Assembly: GCF_030758615.1 (NCBI RefSeq)
Contig: NZ_CP132381.1
Location: forward strand, 744,001 to 808,000
Direction: 5' to 3'
Length of the DNA: 64,000 nt
DNA from: Gilliamella apis
Lineage (GTDB): Bacteria; Pseudomonadota; Gammaproteobacteria; Enterobacterales; Orbaceae
Each line of letters begins with the position of its first letter. The first letter of the stretch is position 1. Of this stretch, positions 45,758 to 53,048 are shown in pieces. Made by a program: the position numbers and the translations under genes. A model generated the notes under the pieces. The model searched no databases. It had not been told where the DNA came from and saw only the letters and a list, made by a program, of their open reading frames with translations.

Positions 45758-45793
45758 AATAACCGCTAGTTTATTATTAGCGGTTATTTTTTT
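45758..45793 (+). terminator. Terminator after the GH28 gene
   Basis: AATAACCGCTA / TAGCGGTTATT, an 11-bp perfect stem with a 9-nt loop and a T-run. It separates the uronate cluster from the next transcription unit. Confidence 0.9.
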
Positions 45794-45939
45794 ATTTATT
45801 GGCTAATTGCATTTTTAGCTATTTTTTTAAGTCTTAAATCGAGATGTTTGACTCTTTTAATTAAATTGTAATTTTTATTCACCTCTCAGTAATTTAAATA
45901 ACATACTGTTTATTAATGTTATTTCTACTTATTGCCAAT

Positions 45940-45950
45940 TAAACCGTTTA
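45940..45950. promoter_or_regulatory. Putative LacI-family operator upstream of the permease-GH172 operon
   Basis: TAAACCGTTTA is a palindrome around a central C, of the kind bound by LacI/ScrR-family repressors. The regulator gene is the third gene of the operon. A second degenerate copy (AAAGCCGTTAAAG) lies near 45990. Confidence 0.45.
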
Positions 45951-45966
45951 CTAAAAATAAAATTAC

Positions 45967-45982
45967 TTTGAAGTTGATCACA
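45967..45982. promoter_or_regulatory. Putative CRP site upstream of the permease-GH172 operon
   Basis: TTTGA, 6 bp, TCACA matches the TGTGA-N6-TCACA rule at 9 of 10 positions. It lies about 80 bp before the permease ATG. Confidence 0.55.
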
Positions 45983-46061
45983 TTTATCCAATAAAGCCGT
46001 TAAAGCTAAATTTTTAGCTATTCATACTCAAATTAGTGCTTAACTCTTTATAGGATAAATT

Positions 46062-47315
46062 ATGACAAGTGCATTTTATAAAAAACCAACTTATTGGTTT
46101 GCTTCGTTTTATAGCATTATGTATTACGCAGCTGGTAGTTTTGTTTTTTCTTTTTATGCAATATGGCTTAGTAAAGAGATTGGTTTAACTGCAAAGCAAA
46201 CCGGTATCATCTATTCATTTAACTATTTTATTTCATTGATCATCATGATCATTTATGGTGTTTATCAAGACAAACTTGTGCTTAAGAAACACCTTATTTG
46301 GTTTCAAAGTATCATTATAACTTGTGCTGCACCTGCGCTAATTTATGTTTATGAACCACTATTGCGACATAATTTTTATGCTGGTGTTATTTTTGGTAGT
46401 TTCTTTCTTGGCTTTGGTTGGATTGCTGGTATGGGGTTAATCGACTCATACTGTGAAAAAATAAGCCGAGCATTTGATTTTGAATTTGGTCAATGTCGTA
46501 CATGGGGATGTATTGCTTATGCAGCTGGTACGTTTGTCGCTGGTATTTTAATTAGTATTAATCCTCATCTTAATTTTTGGGCCGCCTCAGTTGTAGGTAT
46601 CTGTTTTATGATACTCAATCTTAATTTCAAACCTGATTTAAGCAAATCATCTTCGCTAGTATTTCAAAAGAAAGAAAAGTTAAGTTTTAACGAAATTGTT
46701 TCAGTATTTGCATTGAAAAAGTTTTGGATATTTGTTGTTTATGTTCTCGGAACTTATAGCTTGTACAACATTTACGATCAACAGTTATTCCCAGTCTATT
46801 TTACTCAGCAATTTGAAGATGTGAATGATGGTTATCGCTTATACGGTATTTTAAATTCATTTCAGGTCTTTTTAGAAGCTGCGGTTATGTTTTGTGTGCC
46901 ATTTGTGGTTAACAAAGTAGGGGCAAAAAATGCGTTAATCTTTGCTGCTTTTATTTCCGCTACGCGAATCTTCTTAACTGGGCATGTCGAAAGTATTGCT
47001 ATTATTTCAGTAATAAAATTGATGCACTGCTTAGAAATCTCAACCATTTTAGTGTCAGTGTTTAAATATATTGATAATAATTTTAACGCTCGTCTCTCTG
47101 CTACCGTATTTTTAATAGGTTATCAAGTTGCTGGTTCTGTCGGCGTGATTTTGTTCTCTACCTTCGTTGGTAATTTCTATGATACTCATGGTTCAGCAAC
47201 CACCTTTAATAACTTAGGTTTGGTGGTTTTAGCCTTTATGATTTTTGCAGTGTTCTTCTTAAGCCGTGATAAAAAGTCAGATAGTCCTAAGCTTGAAGAC
47301 AACATTAAATCATAA
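46062..47315 (+). CDS. LacY/CscB-type oligosaccharide:H+ symporter (MFS)
   Basis: A 417-residue MFS permease with 12 membrane segments. It aligns well with LacY, RafB and CscB: FYAIWLSKEIGLTAKQTGIIYSFN near the start, SRAFDFEFGQCRTWGCIAYA for the LacY FEFGRARMFGC segment (helix V-loop), and DNNFNARLSATVFLIGYQVAGSVG near the end. It imports a disaccharide or small oligosaccharide with protons. The adjacent GH172 and ScrR-like genes point to a fructose-type glycoside (CscB carries sucrose); that is inference. It begins the operon, 57 bp before the GH172 gene. Confidence 0.85.
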   Translation: MTSAFYKKPTYWFASFYSIMYYAAGSFVFSFYAIWLSKEIGLTAKQTGIIYSFNYFISLIIMIIYGVYQDKLVLKKHLIWFQSIIITCAAPALIYVYEPLLRHNFYAGVIFGSFFLGFGWIAGMGLIDSYCEKISRAFDFEFGQCRTWGCIAYAAGTFVAGILISINPHLNFWAASVVGICFMILNLNFKPDLSKSSSLVFQKKEKLSFNEIVSVFALKKFWIFVVYVLGTYSLYNIYDQQLFPVYFTQQFEDVNDGYRLYGILNSFQVFLEAAVMFCVPFVVNKVGAKNALIFAAFISATRIFLTGHVESIAIISVIKLMHCLEISTILVSVFKYIDNNFNARLSATVFLIGYQVAGSVGVILFSTFVGNFYDTHGSATTFNNLGLVVLAFMIFAVFFLSRDKKSDSPKLEDNIKS

Positions 47316-47371
47316 AACAGGTTTTAGTAATTTAATAAATAGTATTTGATAAAAAATATTGAGGATACAAA

Positions 47372-48490
47372 ATGAATATATTTAATTCAGTAACACAGTT
47401 TAACTTTGAACAAACCAGAACAATTTCTCCAGAAAATATGACTGGCGAAAAAGGTAAATCGTGTATGAAAGCTAGTGCTTTAGGGCCAGGTCGAAAAGGA
47501 CAAGGCTGTATTTCAATTGCAGCGGGTGAAAGAGTAACTATTGCTGAAATTACTGGTCCTGCTGAGATTCGTCATATGTGGTTTACTTTAACCGATAGAA
47601 CGCATCGAGGTAGTTTTGTATTACGTGATGTGGTTATTCGTATCTATTGGGATGACGAAACAGTTCCTTCAGTAGAAAGTCCAATTGGTGACTTTTTCTG
47701 TAATGGTTTTGGTGCTAGATGTGATATAAATTCAATGCCAATCGTGGTTAATCCAACCGGTGGTTTTAATAGTTACTTTAGAATGCCATTTAATAAAAAA
47801 GCGCGAATTGAAATTCATAATGAACATGAAGCTGATTTACAGCATTTCTTCTTTACCATTAACTATGCGTTAATGCCAAAACCGTTTGAAAATCCACTTT
47901 ATTTCCATGCACAATGGCGTCGTCAACGTGTAACTAATTATGCACAAGATTATGTTATATTAGATAATGTTCAAGGTTACGGTTATTATGTCGGTACCTA
48001 CTTAGCACTGACAGCATTAGAGCGTTATTGGTGGGGTGAAGGTGAATTTAAATTCTATCTTGATAATGACAGTGAATATCCAACCCAACATTCAACCGGT
48101 TCAGAAGACTACTTTGGTGGTGCATGGGCATTTCATAATCGAGATAGCCAAGGACGTCCAAAAGCAAAATGTTTCCAAACGATGTTTATGGGTTACCCTT
48201 ATCAAACAAACCGTGATGCGACGCGTGACTTTTTCCAAACAGGTGATTCCAATCCTGTACATGGCTTTGGTGACGATGGTTTACCAATGCATGGTTTATA
48301 CCGTTGGCATCTTCCAGATCCAATTGCATTTCACAAAAATATCAAACTGGCGTTTCAACAAATAGGTAATGATGATATAAGATTGTATGAACGTTGTGAT
48401 GATATCGCCAGTGTTGCTTATTGGTATCAAAGTCCATCGGTGAATAACAACCCAGTATTCCCAAATAAACAACAACGCACCCCACGTTAA
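47372..48490 (+). CDS. DUF2961/GH172 family glycoside hydrolase
   Basis: A 372-residue DUF2961 protein without a signal peptide, hence cytoplasmic. Characteristic segments: AEIRHMWFTLTDRTHRGSFV (first strands of the jelly roll), FCNGFGARCDINSMPIVVNP, and PTQHSTGSEDYFGGAWAF with Glu245, the region holding a catalytic Glu in characterised members; another conserved acidic stretch is GEGEFKFYLDND near 223. Known GH172 enzymes act on alpha-D-fructofuranosides (difructose dianhydride I) or D-arabinofuranosides. It lies between a LacY-type permease and a LacI regulator (18-bp gap), so hydrolysis of an imported oligosaccharide is likely. Which sugar is unknown. Confidence 0.82.
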   Translation: MNIFNSVTQFNFEQTRTISPENMTGEKGKSCMKASALGPGRKGQGCISIAAGERVTIAEITGPAEIRHMWFTLTDRTHRGSFVLRDVVIRIYWDDETVPSVESPIGDFFCNGFGARCDINSMPIVVNPTGGFNSYFRMPFNKKARIEIHNEHEADLQHFFFTINYALMPKPFENPLYFHAQWRRQRVTNYAQDYVILDNVQGYGYYVGTYLALTALERYWWGEGEFKFYLDNDSEYPTQHSTGSEDYFGGAWAFHNRDSQGRPKAKCFQTMFMGYPYQTNRDATRDFFQTGDSNPVHGFGDDGLPMHGLYRWHLPDPIAFHKNIKLAFQQIGNDDIRLYERCDDIASVAYWYQSPSVNNNPVFPNKQQRTPR

Positions 48491-48508
48491 TATTAAGGTG
48501 ATTAGTAT

Positions 48509-49507
48509 ATGGCGAGTAATAAACTGAAAATTAATGATATTGCTCGTTTGGCTGGCGTGTCGGCAACGACCGTCAGTCATATATTTAATAAACGAGATAA
48601 AAAATATCGCATTTCTCCGCAAACTCGACAAAGAGTTTTATCTATTGCGGAAAAATACCGGGATCAATCGCATATTCATCAATATTTAGTTAAAGCTAAC
48701 AGTACCAATACTATTGGTGTTATTGTTCCGGATATGTCAAATTCATTTTTTTCAATGTTTTTACATCATTTAGAAGATTGCTTTCGGCAAAAGAATATTC
48801 AACTATTAATTACCTGTAGTCATTATAATAAAGAAGTTGAGCTTAAAGTTGCGCAAAATTTAGTTGAACGTAAAGTTGACGCAATGATTGTGGTAACGTC
48901 ATTAGATAGTGACCAATTTTATGTCGATATTAATCAAAATACGCCCGTATTGCTTTTTGACCGTTATCTAAAAGATACGACATTACCTTTTATTACTAGT
49001 GAAGCATTGCAATCTGTCGCTGATTTAATCAAACCTTATGCCGAAAAGTTAGATGAATTTTATTTTATTGGCTGTGATATTCAGTTAACGTCAATTCAAG
49101 CTAGACTTAAGGGATTTAAGCAAGGTTTAGAAAGTGTTGGATTAAAAGTTGATAGTGATTGGCTGGTGAGTGATGATTATTGTCCAAATAAAGGTTACCA
49201 ATTGTTGAAAAGTGTTCATCAAAAATTGGGTAGGGTACCAAAAGCTATTTTTACGCCATCAGGTAACTTACTGCAAGAGGTACTGAGTTATTTGGTCGAA
49301 GCTAAAATTGATCCAAAGCAGATCTATTTATGTTCTTATGATTACAATAGTTATCTTGATTATTGTTACTATCCGATAGATGCAATTGAGCAGGATTTTG
49401 AGAAGATGGCGCTGACTTGTGTGAATGTCATTGATGATTTATTAAGTTTTAAAGAATTAAAACATCAGGCATTTTTTATTCAGCCAAAAATTATACGCCA
49501 TCGTTAG
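48509..49507 (+). CDS. LacI-family regulator, ScrR/RafR-like
   Basis: A 332-residue repressor. Helix-turn-helix: KINDIARLAGVSATTVSHI; hinge helix region is less conserved. The effector domain resembles the sucrose regulators ScrR and RafR: for example ADLIKPYAEKLDEFYFIGCD is the counterpart of the ScrR segment ELVERIARLHPDEFYFLGGQ, and ARLKGFKQGL fits RLAGFQLGL. It probably senses fructose or fructose-phosphate-like sugars and controls the two upstream genes, with which it forms an operon. A LacI-type palindrome precedes the operon. Confidence 0.8.
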   Translation: MASNKLKINDIARLAGVSATTVSHIFNKRDKKYRISPQTRQRVLSIAEKYRDQSHIHQYLVKANSTNTIGVIVPDMSNSFFSMFLHHLEDCFRQKNIQLLITCSHYNKEVELKVAQNLVERKVDAMIVVTSLDSDQFYVDINQNTPVLLFDRYLKDTTLPFITSEALQSVADLIKPYAEKLDEFYFIGCDIQLTSIQARLKGFKQGLESVGLKVDSDWLVSDDYCPNKGYQLLKSVHQKLGRVPKAIFTPSGNLLQEVLSYLVEAKIDPKQIYLCSYDYNSYLDYCYYPIDAIEQDFEKMALTCVNVIDDLLSFKELKHQAFFIQPKIIRHR

Positions 49508-49536
49508 TTTAAGATTTGCTACTGTTGTAAGTAAGA

Positions 49537-50019
49537 TTAGCGGTTAGCATTTTTCATTATGCGAGCTTTGTCAACTTGCCACTGTCTTTCTTTTATATCG
49601 GTGCGTTTGTCGTACTCTTTTTTACCTTTTGCGACACCAATTTTGACTTTAGCCCAAGCATTTTTCCAATACAATGATAATGCCACAACGGTATAACCTT
49701 GGCGGTTAATTTGGCCAAATAACGAGTTCAATTCACGTTCATTAAGCAATAATTTTCGAGTACGCATAGGCTCGCATACGACATGTGTAGACGCAACGTT
49801 TAATGGGGTTATTGTTGCACCAAATAGCCATGCTTCACCATTTTTTAGTAACACATAACTGTCACTAATATTCGCTTTACCTGCTCGCAGAGATTTTACT
49901 TCCCAACCTTGAAGTGATAACCCTGCTTCAATTTCCTCTTCAATAAAGTACTCATGGCGTGCACGTTTATTTAATGCAATAGTCGCCGAACCCGGCTTAT
50001 GTGATTTTTTCTTAGTCAT
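49537..50019 (-). CDS. smpB: SsrA-binding protein SmpB
   Basis: A 160-residue partner of tmRNA (E. coli 160 aa). Conserved blocks: [46 protein letters not shown], and the Lys/Arg-rich C-terminal tail ([22 protein letters not shown]) that reads the empty A site. All key residues are present. It is divergent from ratA, the usual arrangement. Its RNA partner ssrA lies at 14.2-14.5 kb. Confidence 0.96.
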   Translation of the reverse strand: MTKKKSHKPGSATIALNKRARHEYFIEEEIEAGLSLQGWEVKSLRAGKANISDSYVLLKNGEAWLFGATITPLNVASTHVVCEPMRTRKLLLNERELNSLFGQINRQGYTVVALSLYWKNAWAKVKIGVAKGKKEYDKRTDIKERQWQVDKARIMKNANR

Positions 50020-50085
50020 AATGTGCGTTATTATAGAGTTACATGATACTATATGCCACTAATTTTAACTTTTAATTTTATTATT

Positions 50086-50514
50086 ATGGCACATGTTTTT
50101 CATGAGGTGATCGAGCCTTATTCAACCGAGCAAATGTTTGCATTGGTTAACGATATAGCGAGATACCCCGAATTTGTCCCTGATTGTATCGCAACTGGGA
50201 TTATTAGCAAGCAAGATAACATTTTAACTGCTTTTATTGAAGTTGAGAAATTAGGCTTTAAAAAATCATTTACTACCATAAATAAGATTAATGAACCTAA
50301 TTCAATTGATATGGCATTGTTAGATGGTCCATTTAAACATCTAAAAGGACGATGGCAATTTACTCAACTGGATAACCAAAACAGTAAAATTAGTTTTAGT
50401 TTAGATTTTGAATTTAATAATAAATTAATGGGCGCTGTTTTTTCTCCTATTTTTAAAGAAGTGATGACCAATATGGTTAGAGCATTTTCGCAAAGAGCAA
50501 GGCAGATATATTAA
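50086..50514 (+). CDS. ratA: RatA/Coq10-like START-domain protein
   Basis: A 142-residue START/Coq10-fold protein (E. coli RatA 145-158 aa by start choice). I place the start at ATG 50086 because MAHVFHEVIEPYSTEQMF aligns with RatA; the ATG at 50053 would add 11 residues, mostly hydrophobic and unconserved. Conserved VNDIARYPEFVPDCIA and DGPFKHLKGRWQFTQL are present. Proposed roles are inhibiting 70S assembly and binding ubiquinone. It starts the ratA-rnfH pair. Confidence 0.9.
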   Translation: MAHVFHEVIEPYSTEQMFALVNDIARYPEFVPDCIATGIISKQDNILTAFIEVEKLGFKKSFTTINKINEPNSIDMALLDGPFKHLKGRWQFTQLDNQNSKISFSLDFEFNNKLMGAVFSPIFKEVMTNMVRAFSQRARQIY

Positions 50515-50515
50515 G

Positions 50516-50791
50516 ATGATAAATATTCAAGTTGTATATGCGCTACCTAATCAGCCGACTATTATTGATTGTGCGGTTGATGAACAAACGAATGTCTTGC
50601 AAGCAATTGCAAAATCCAATATCTTATCATTATGCAATATTCAATTAGATGGTCATTTTGTTGGTATTTATGGCAAACGTTGTGAGCTTAATGAACAAGT
50701 AAAAGATGGTGATCGTATTGAAATATATCGAGCTTTAATCAATGATCCGAAAGAGATACGACGAAAGAAAGCGGCATTGAAAAAGAAATAA
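50516..50791 (+). CDS. rnfH: RnfH/RatB family protein (UPF0125)
   Basis: A 91-residue ubiquitin-fold protein one base after the ratA stop. INIQVVYALPNQPTIIDCAVDE, VGIYGKRCELNEQVKDGDRIEIYRAL and DPKEIRRKKA are typical of the family. The partner RatA and its position identify it. It is often listed as the antitoxin partner of RatA, though evidence for toxin-antitoxin function is thin. Confidence 0.93.
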   Translation: MINIQVVYALPNQPTIIDCAVDEQTNVLQAIAKSNILSLCNIQLDGHFVGIYGKRCELNEQVKDGDRIEIYRALINDPKEIRRKKAALKKK

Positions 50792-50814
50792 ATAGATAGA
50801 TTGAAGGGAACTGA

Positions 50815-51249
50815 ATGCATAACTTGCTGATTGAAAAAGTTGAAACTTTATGCAAAAAACGTGGTATTAAGCTGACCAATCAGCGTAAAACCGTTTTAAA
50901 TATTATGCTTAAAGCCAATAGAGCAATGAGCGCATATGATCTTTTAGATCTTTTAAAAGTCAGTGAACCACAAGCTAAACCACCAACAATTTATCGTGCT
51001 CTGGAATTTTTACTTGAGCAAGGTTTTATTCATAAGGTGGAGTCAACTAACTGTTATATTATTTGTCCGCATTTTCATGAACCGCAACATATATCAATTT
51101 TATTTATTTGTGATAATTGTCATCAGATTATTGAAAAGCATTCTGAAAATATTGAAAGTCAACTGAAGTTATTAGCAACACAAAGTGAATTTTTAATAAA
51201 ACATAGTGTGCTTGAAATTCATGGAATTTGTCATTCATGTCAACCTTAA
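50815..51249 (+). CDS. zur: Zinc uptake regulator Zur
   Basis: A 144-residue Fur-family repressor. The block ISAYDLLDLLREAEPQAKPPTVYRALDFLLEQGFVHKVES in E. coli Zur is matched here almost residue for residue (MSAYDLLDLLKVSEPQAKPP onwards). The structural zinc site is in ICDNCHQ and HGICHSC, with His in PHFHEPQHIS as regulatory ligands. It is shorter than E. coli Zur (171 aa), lacking the His-rich tail. It overlaps the first SMR-type transporter gene, an unusual operon for Zur. Confidence 0.92.
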   Translation: MHNLLIEKVETLCKKRGIKLTNQRKTVLNIMLKANRAMSAYDLLDLLKVSEPQAKPPTIYRALEFLLEQGFIHKVESTNCYIICPHFHEPQHISILFICDNCHQIIEKHSENIESQLKLLATQSEFLIKHSVLEIHGICHSCQP

Positions 51250-51590
51250 TTATTTTATTATGGTTAGTTAATATTATTTGTGACACAGTAGGGCAAATTG
51301 CTTTTAAATATGCCGCTGTGACCTCTAATGATAAAGACGGCCGTTATTGGCAGAAATTATTCGGTAACATATGGCTGTGGTTAGGATTCGGTTCTTATTT
51401 CATTGGTTTTGTGTTTTGGTTAGCATTTTTAAGTGAAGTTCCATTATCACAAGGGATCTTATTAGGCTCTTTTAATATGATAACCGTGATGCTTGCTGGG
51501 CGCATCTTATTTAAAGAACATCTAACCCCCTTTCGATTACTAGGAATATTTTTTATAACTACCGGCGTGATATTAGTAGGATTAACTTAA
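51237..51590 (+). CDS. Small EamA/SMR-type transporter half 1 (ArnE-like)
   Basis: About 117 residues from the ATG at 51237, which lies inside the zur 3' end (13-bp overlap). Four membrane segments are visible. The C-terminal half LAFLSEVPLSQGILLGSFNM to ILFKEHLTPFRLLGIFFITT aligns with ArnE (the L-Ara4N-undecaprenol flippase subunit) and other SMR members. The stop overlaps the next ATG by one base. A heterodimer with the second gene is likely. The substrate is unknown. Confidence 0.75.
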   Translation: MSTLIILLWLVNIICDTVGQIAFKYAAVTSNDKDGRYWQKLFGNIWLWLGFGSYFIGFVFWLAFLSEVPLSQGILLGSFNMITVMLAGRILFKEHLTPFRLLGIFFITTGVILVGLT

Positions 51591-51979
51591 TGAAAAAGTT
51601 TTATATCATCGGTTTTGTCTTGTTACTCTTTTTTGATACTTTTGGGCAAACTTTTTTTAAACTCACGGCTATTTCGGCCTTGCCATTTGAAGCAAATATA
51701 AGTTGGTTGTTAAGGATTTTTAGTCATGGGTGGGCATATTTAGTTATGGTTGGATATGCTGGAGCATTTATCACTTGGATGGTATTATTAAAAAAAGCGC
51801 CAGTTGGCCCAGCTTTTGCTGCATCGCATTTGCAACTTGTTACTGTGATGTTAGTGTCTGTTGTTGCATTTAATGAGCAAATTACACTTACGCGCCTACT
51901 AGGGGCATTGTCTATTATTGTTGGGATTGTTTTTCTCGCCTTGGCTGAGCAGAGGTTACATCGTAAATCAGTAAAATAA
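51590..51979 (+). CDS. Small EamA/SMR-type transporter half 2 (ArnF-like)
   Basis: A 129-residue four-segment membrane protein. KAPVGPAFAASHLQLVTVML and VAFNEQITLTRLLGALSIIV are SMR/ArnF-type helices III-IV. It begins in a TAATG overlap with half 1, so the two are translationally coupled, as with MdtIJ, YkkCD or ArnEF pairs. The cytoplasmic tail ends in Arg/Lys-rich residues (EQRLHRKSVK). Function unknown; coupling to zur hints at an envelope or metal-related role (inference). Confidence 0.75.
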   Translation: MKKFYIIGFVLLLFFDTFGQTFFKLTAISALPFEANISWLLRIFSHGWAYLVMVGYAGAFITWMVLLKKAPVGPAFAASHLQLVTVMLVSVVAFNEQITLTRLLGALSIIVGIVFLALAEQRLHRKSVK

Positions 51980-52043
51980 ACAATATTGAGATAATCACCT
52001 TTTTAATAGGAACCAATATAGTTAATTTACATTGATTCCTACT

Positions 52044-52076
52044 ATTAAAATAGAAAAGATTTTATTCTATTTTAAT
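52044..52076. terminator. Bidirectional terminator between SMR pair and DUF4177 gene
   Basis: ATTAAAATAG / CTATTTTAAT, a 10-bp perfect stem with T-rich loop and flanks. A second inverted repeat (GGAACCAAT / ATTGATTCC) lies just upstream. Confidence 0.7.
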
Positions 52077-52291
52077 TAGCTACGATCTCGTTCCATTACA
52101 ACTAAGTAAGCTTCTCGTCGCCAGAATAAAAATAAACGGCGCATATCTTTTTGCATTGTTATAACGCGCCAACCTTGTTGTGCATTATCATTTAAAAAAG
52201 CACCAAATTTTTCAGGATTTGAATTAGCTGCGCCTAAGAGCATTGAAGACAAAGCGCCTTCTTGATAAATTACTACTTTATATTCTTTCAT
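52076..52291 (-). CDS. DUF4177 family protein
   Basis: A 71-residue protein with the DUF4177 pattern: EYKVVIYQEG at the start, FLNDNAQQGWRVITMQKD in the middle and REAYLVVMERD at the end. Small alpha/beta proteins of this kind have no known function. There is no signal peptide or membrane segment. It stands alone between two hairpin-bounded regions. Confidence 0.75.
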   Translation of the reverse strand: MKEYKVVIYQEGALSSMLLGAANSNPEKFGAFLNDNAQQGWRVITMQKDMRRLFLFWRREAYLVVMERDRS

Positions 52292-52526
52292 TGTTTCTAT
52301 ACCTTCTTAAAATAAACACGATAATCTCTAATAATTGTCAAAATTAAGAGAAAATCGTGTTAATAATACGCATATTGGCGATTTTAATCTAGAGGCAATA
52401 AAGCGAGAGGTTAAATTTTAAACAGAATGGGTGAGGGATAGTAGATAATATCACAACAAAATTTTTAGAAAAGCTTTAGTTAAGAATAGCTGATAAGCCA
52501 AATTCTTAACTAATATTAGTGATAAA

Positions 52527-52931
52527 TTAAATTTGCTTATCTAAATTTTTAAGCATTTCAATAATTAGCCTATTAGCATCTGGAAATTCATCTGCATTCA
52601 GATCTTCTTGATCAATCCAACGGCTTGGTTGTCCTTCTTTCGCAAAAGGTACGCCATCCCATTCTTCTACTAAGTAGGCATGAATGGTGATATCGCGATC
52701 TTCATAACTGTGTTCAAAGGTTTTTAAAAATTGAGCCTGATGAATGTGAATGTCGACTTCTTCGGCTATTTCACGTTCTAATGTTTGATAAGGTGTTTCA
52801 CCAGTTTCGATTTTTCCGCCAGGGAACTCCCAAAAACCAGCAAGATGAGAATCTTCACCGCGTTGGGTGATAAAAATTTGACAATCTTGTGAACGAATTA
52901 TACCTACAGCAATTTCAGTATGTTTTTTCAT
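52527..52931 (-). CDS. mutT: 8-oxo-dGTP diphosphatase MutT
   Basis: A 134-residue Nudix hydrolase (E. coli MutT 129 aa) that removes 8-oxo-dGTP. The Nudix box is complete: GGKIETGETPYQTLEREIAE with catalytic Glu residues (REIAEEVDI). IAVGIIRSQDCQIFITQRGEDSHLAGFWEFPGG aligns with MutT. It follows secA by about 117 bp on the same strand, reproducing the classic secM-secA-mutT order. Confidence 0.93.
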   Translation of the reverse strand: MKKHTEIAVGIIRSQDCQIFITQRGEDSHLAGFWEFPGGKIETGETPYQTLEREIAEEVDIHIHQAQFLKTFEHSYEDRDITIHAYLVEEWDGVPFAKEGQPSRWIDQEDLNADEFPDANRLIIEMLKNLDKQI

Positions 52932-53048
52932 GATCCTGTCTGTTTACGATTAAAGTTAGGGAAAGCCTATGCTTTCCCTTTTGATTTTTAAGTAACAAAA
53001 TTCGTTGATTTAAACATCAATATTGTTTAATCATACTAAATTTTTGGC

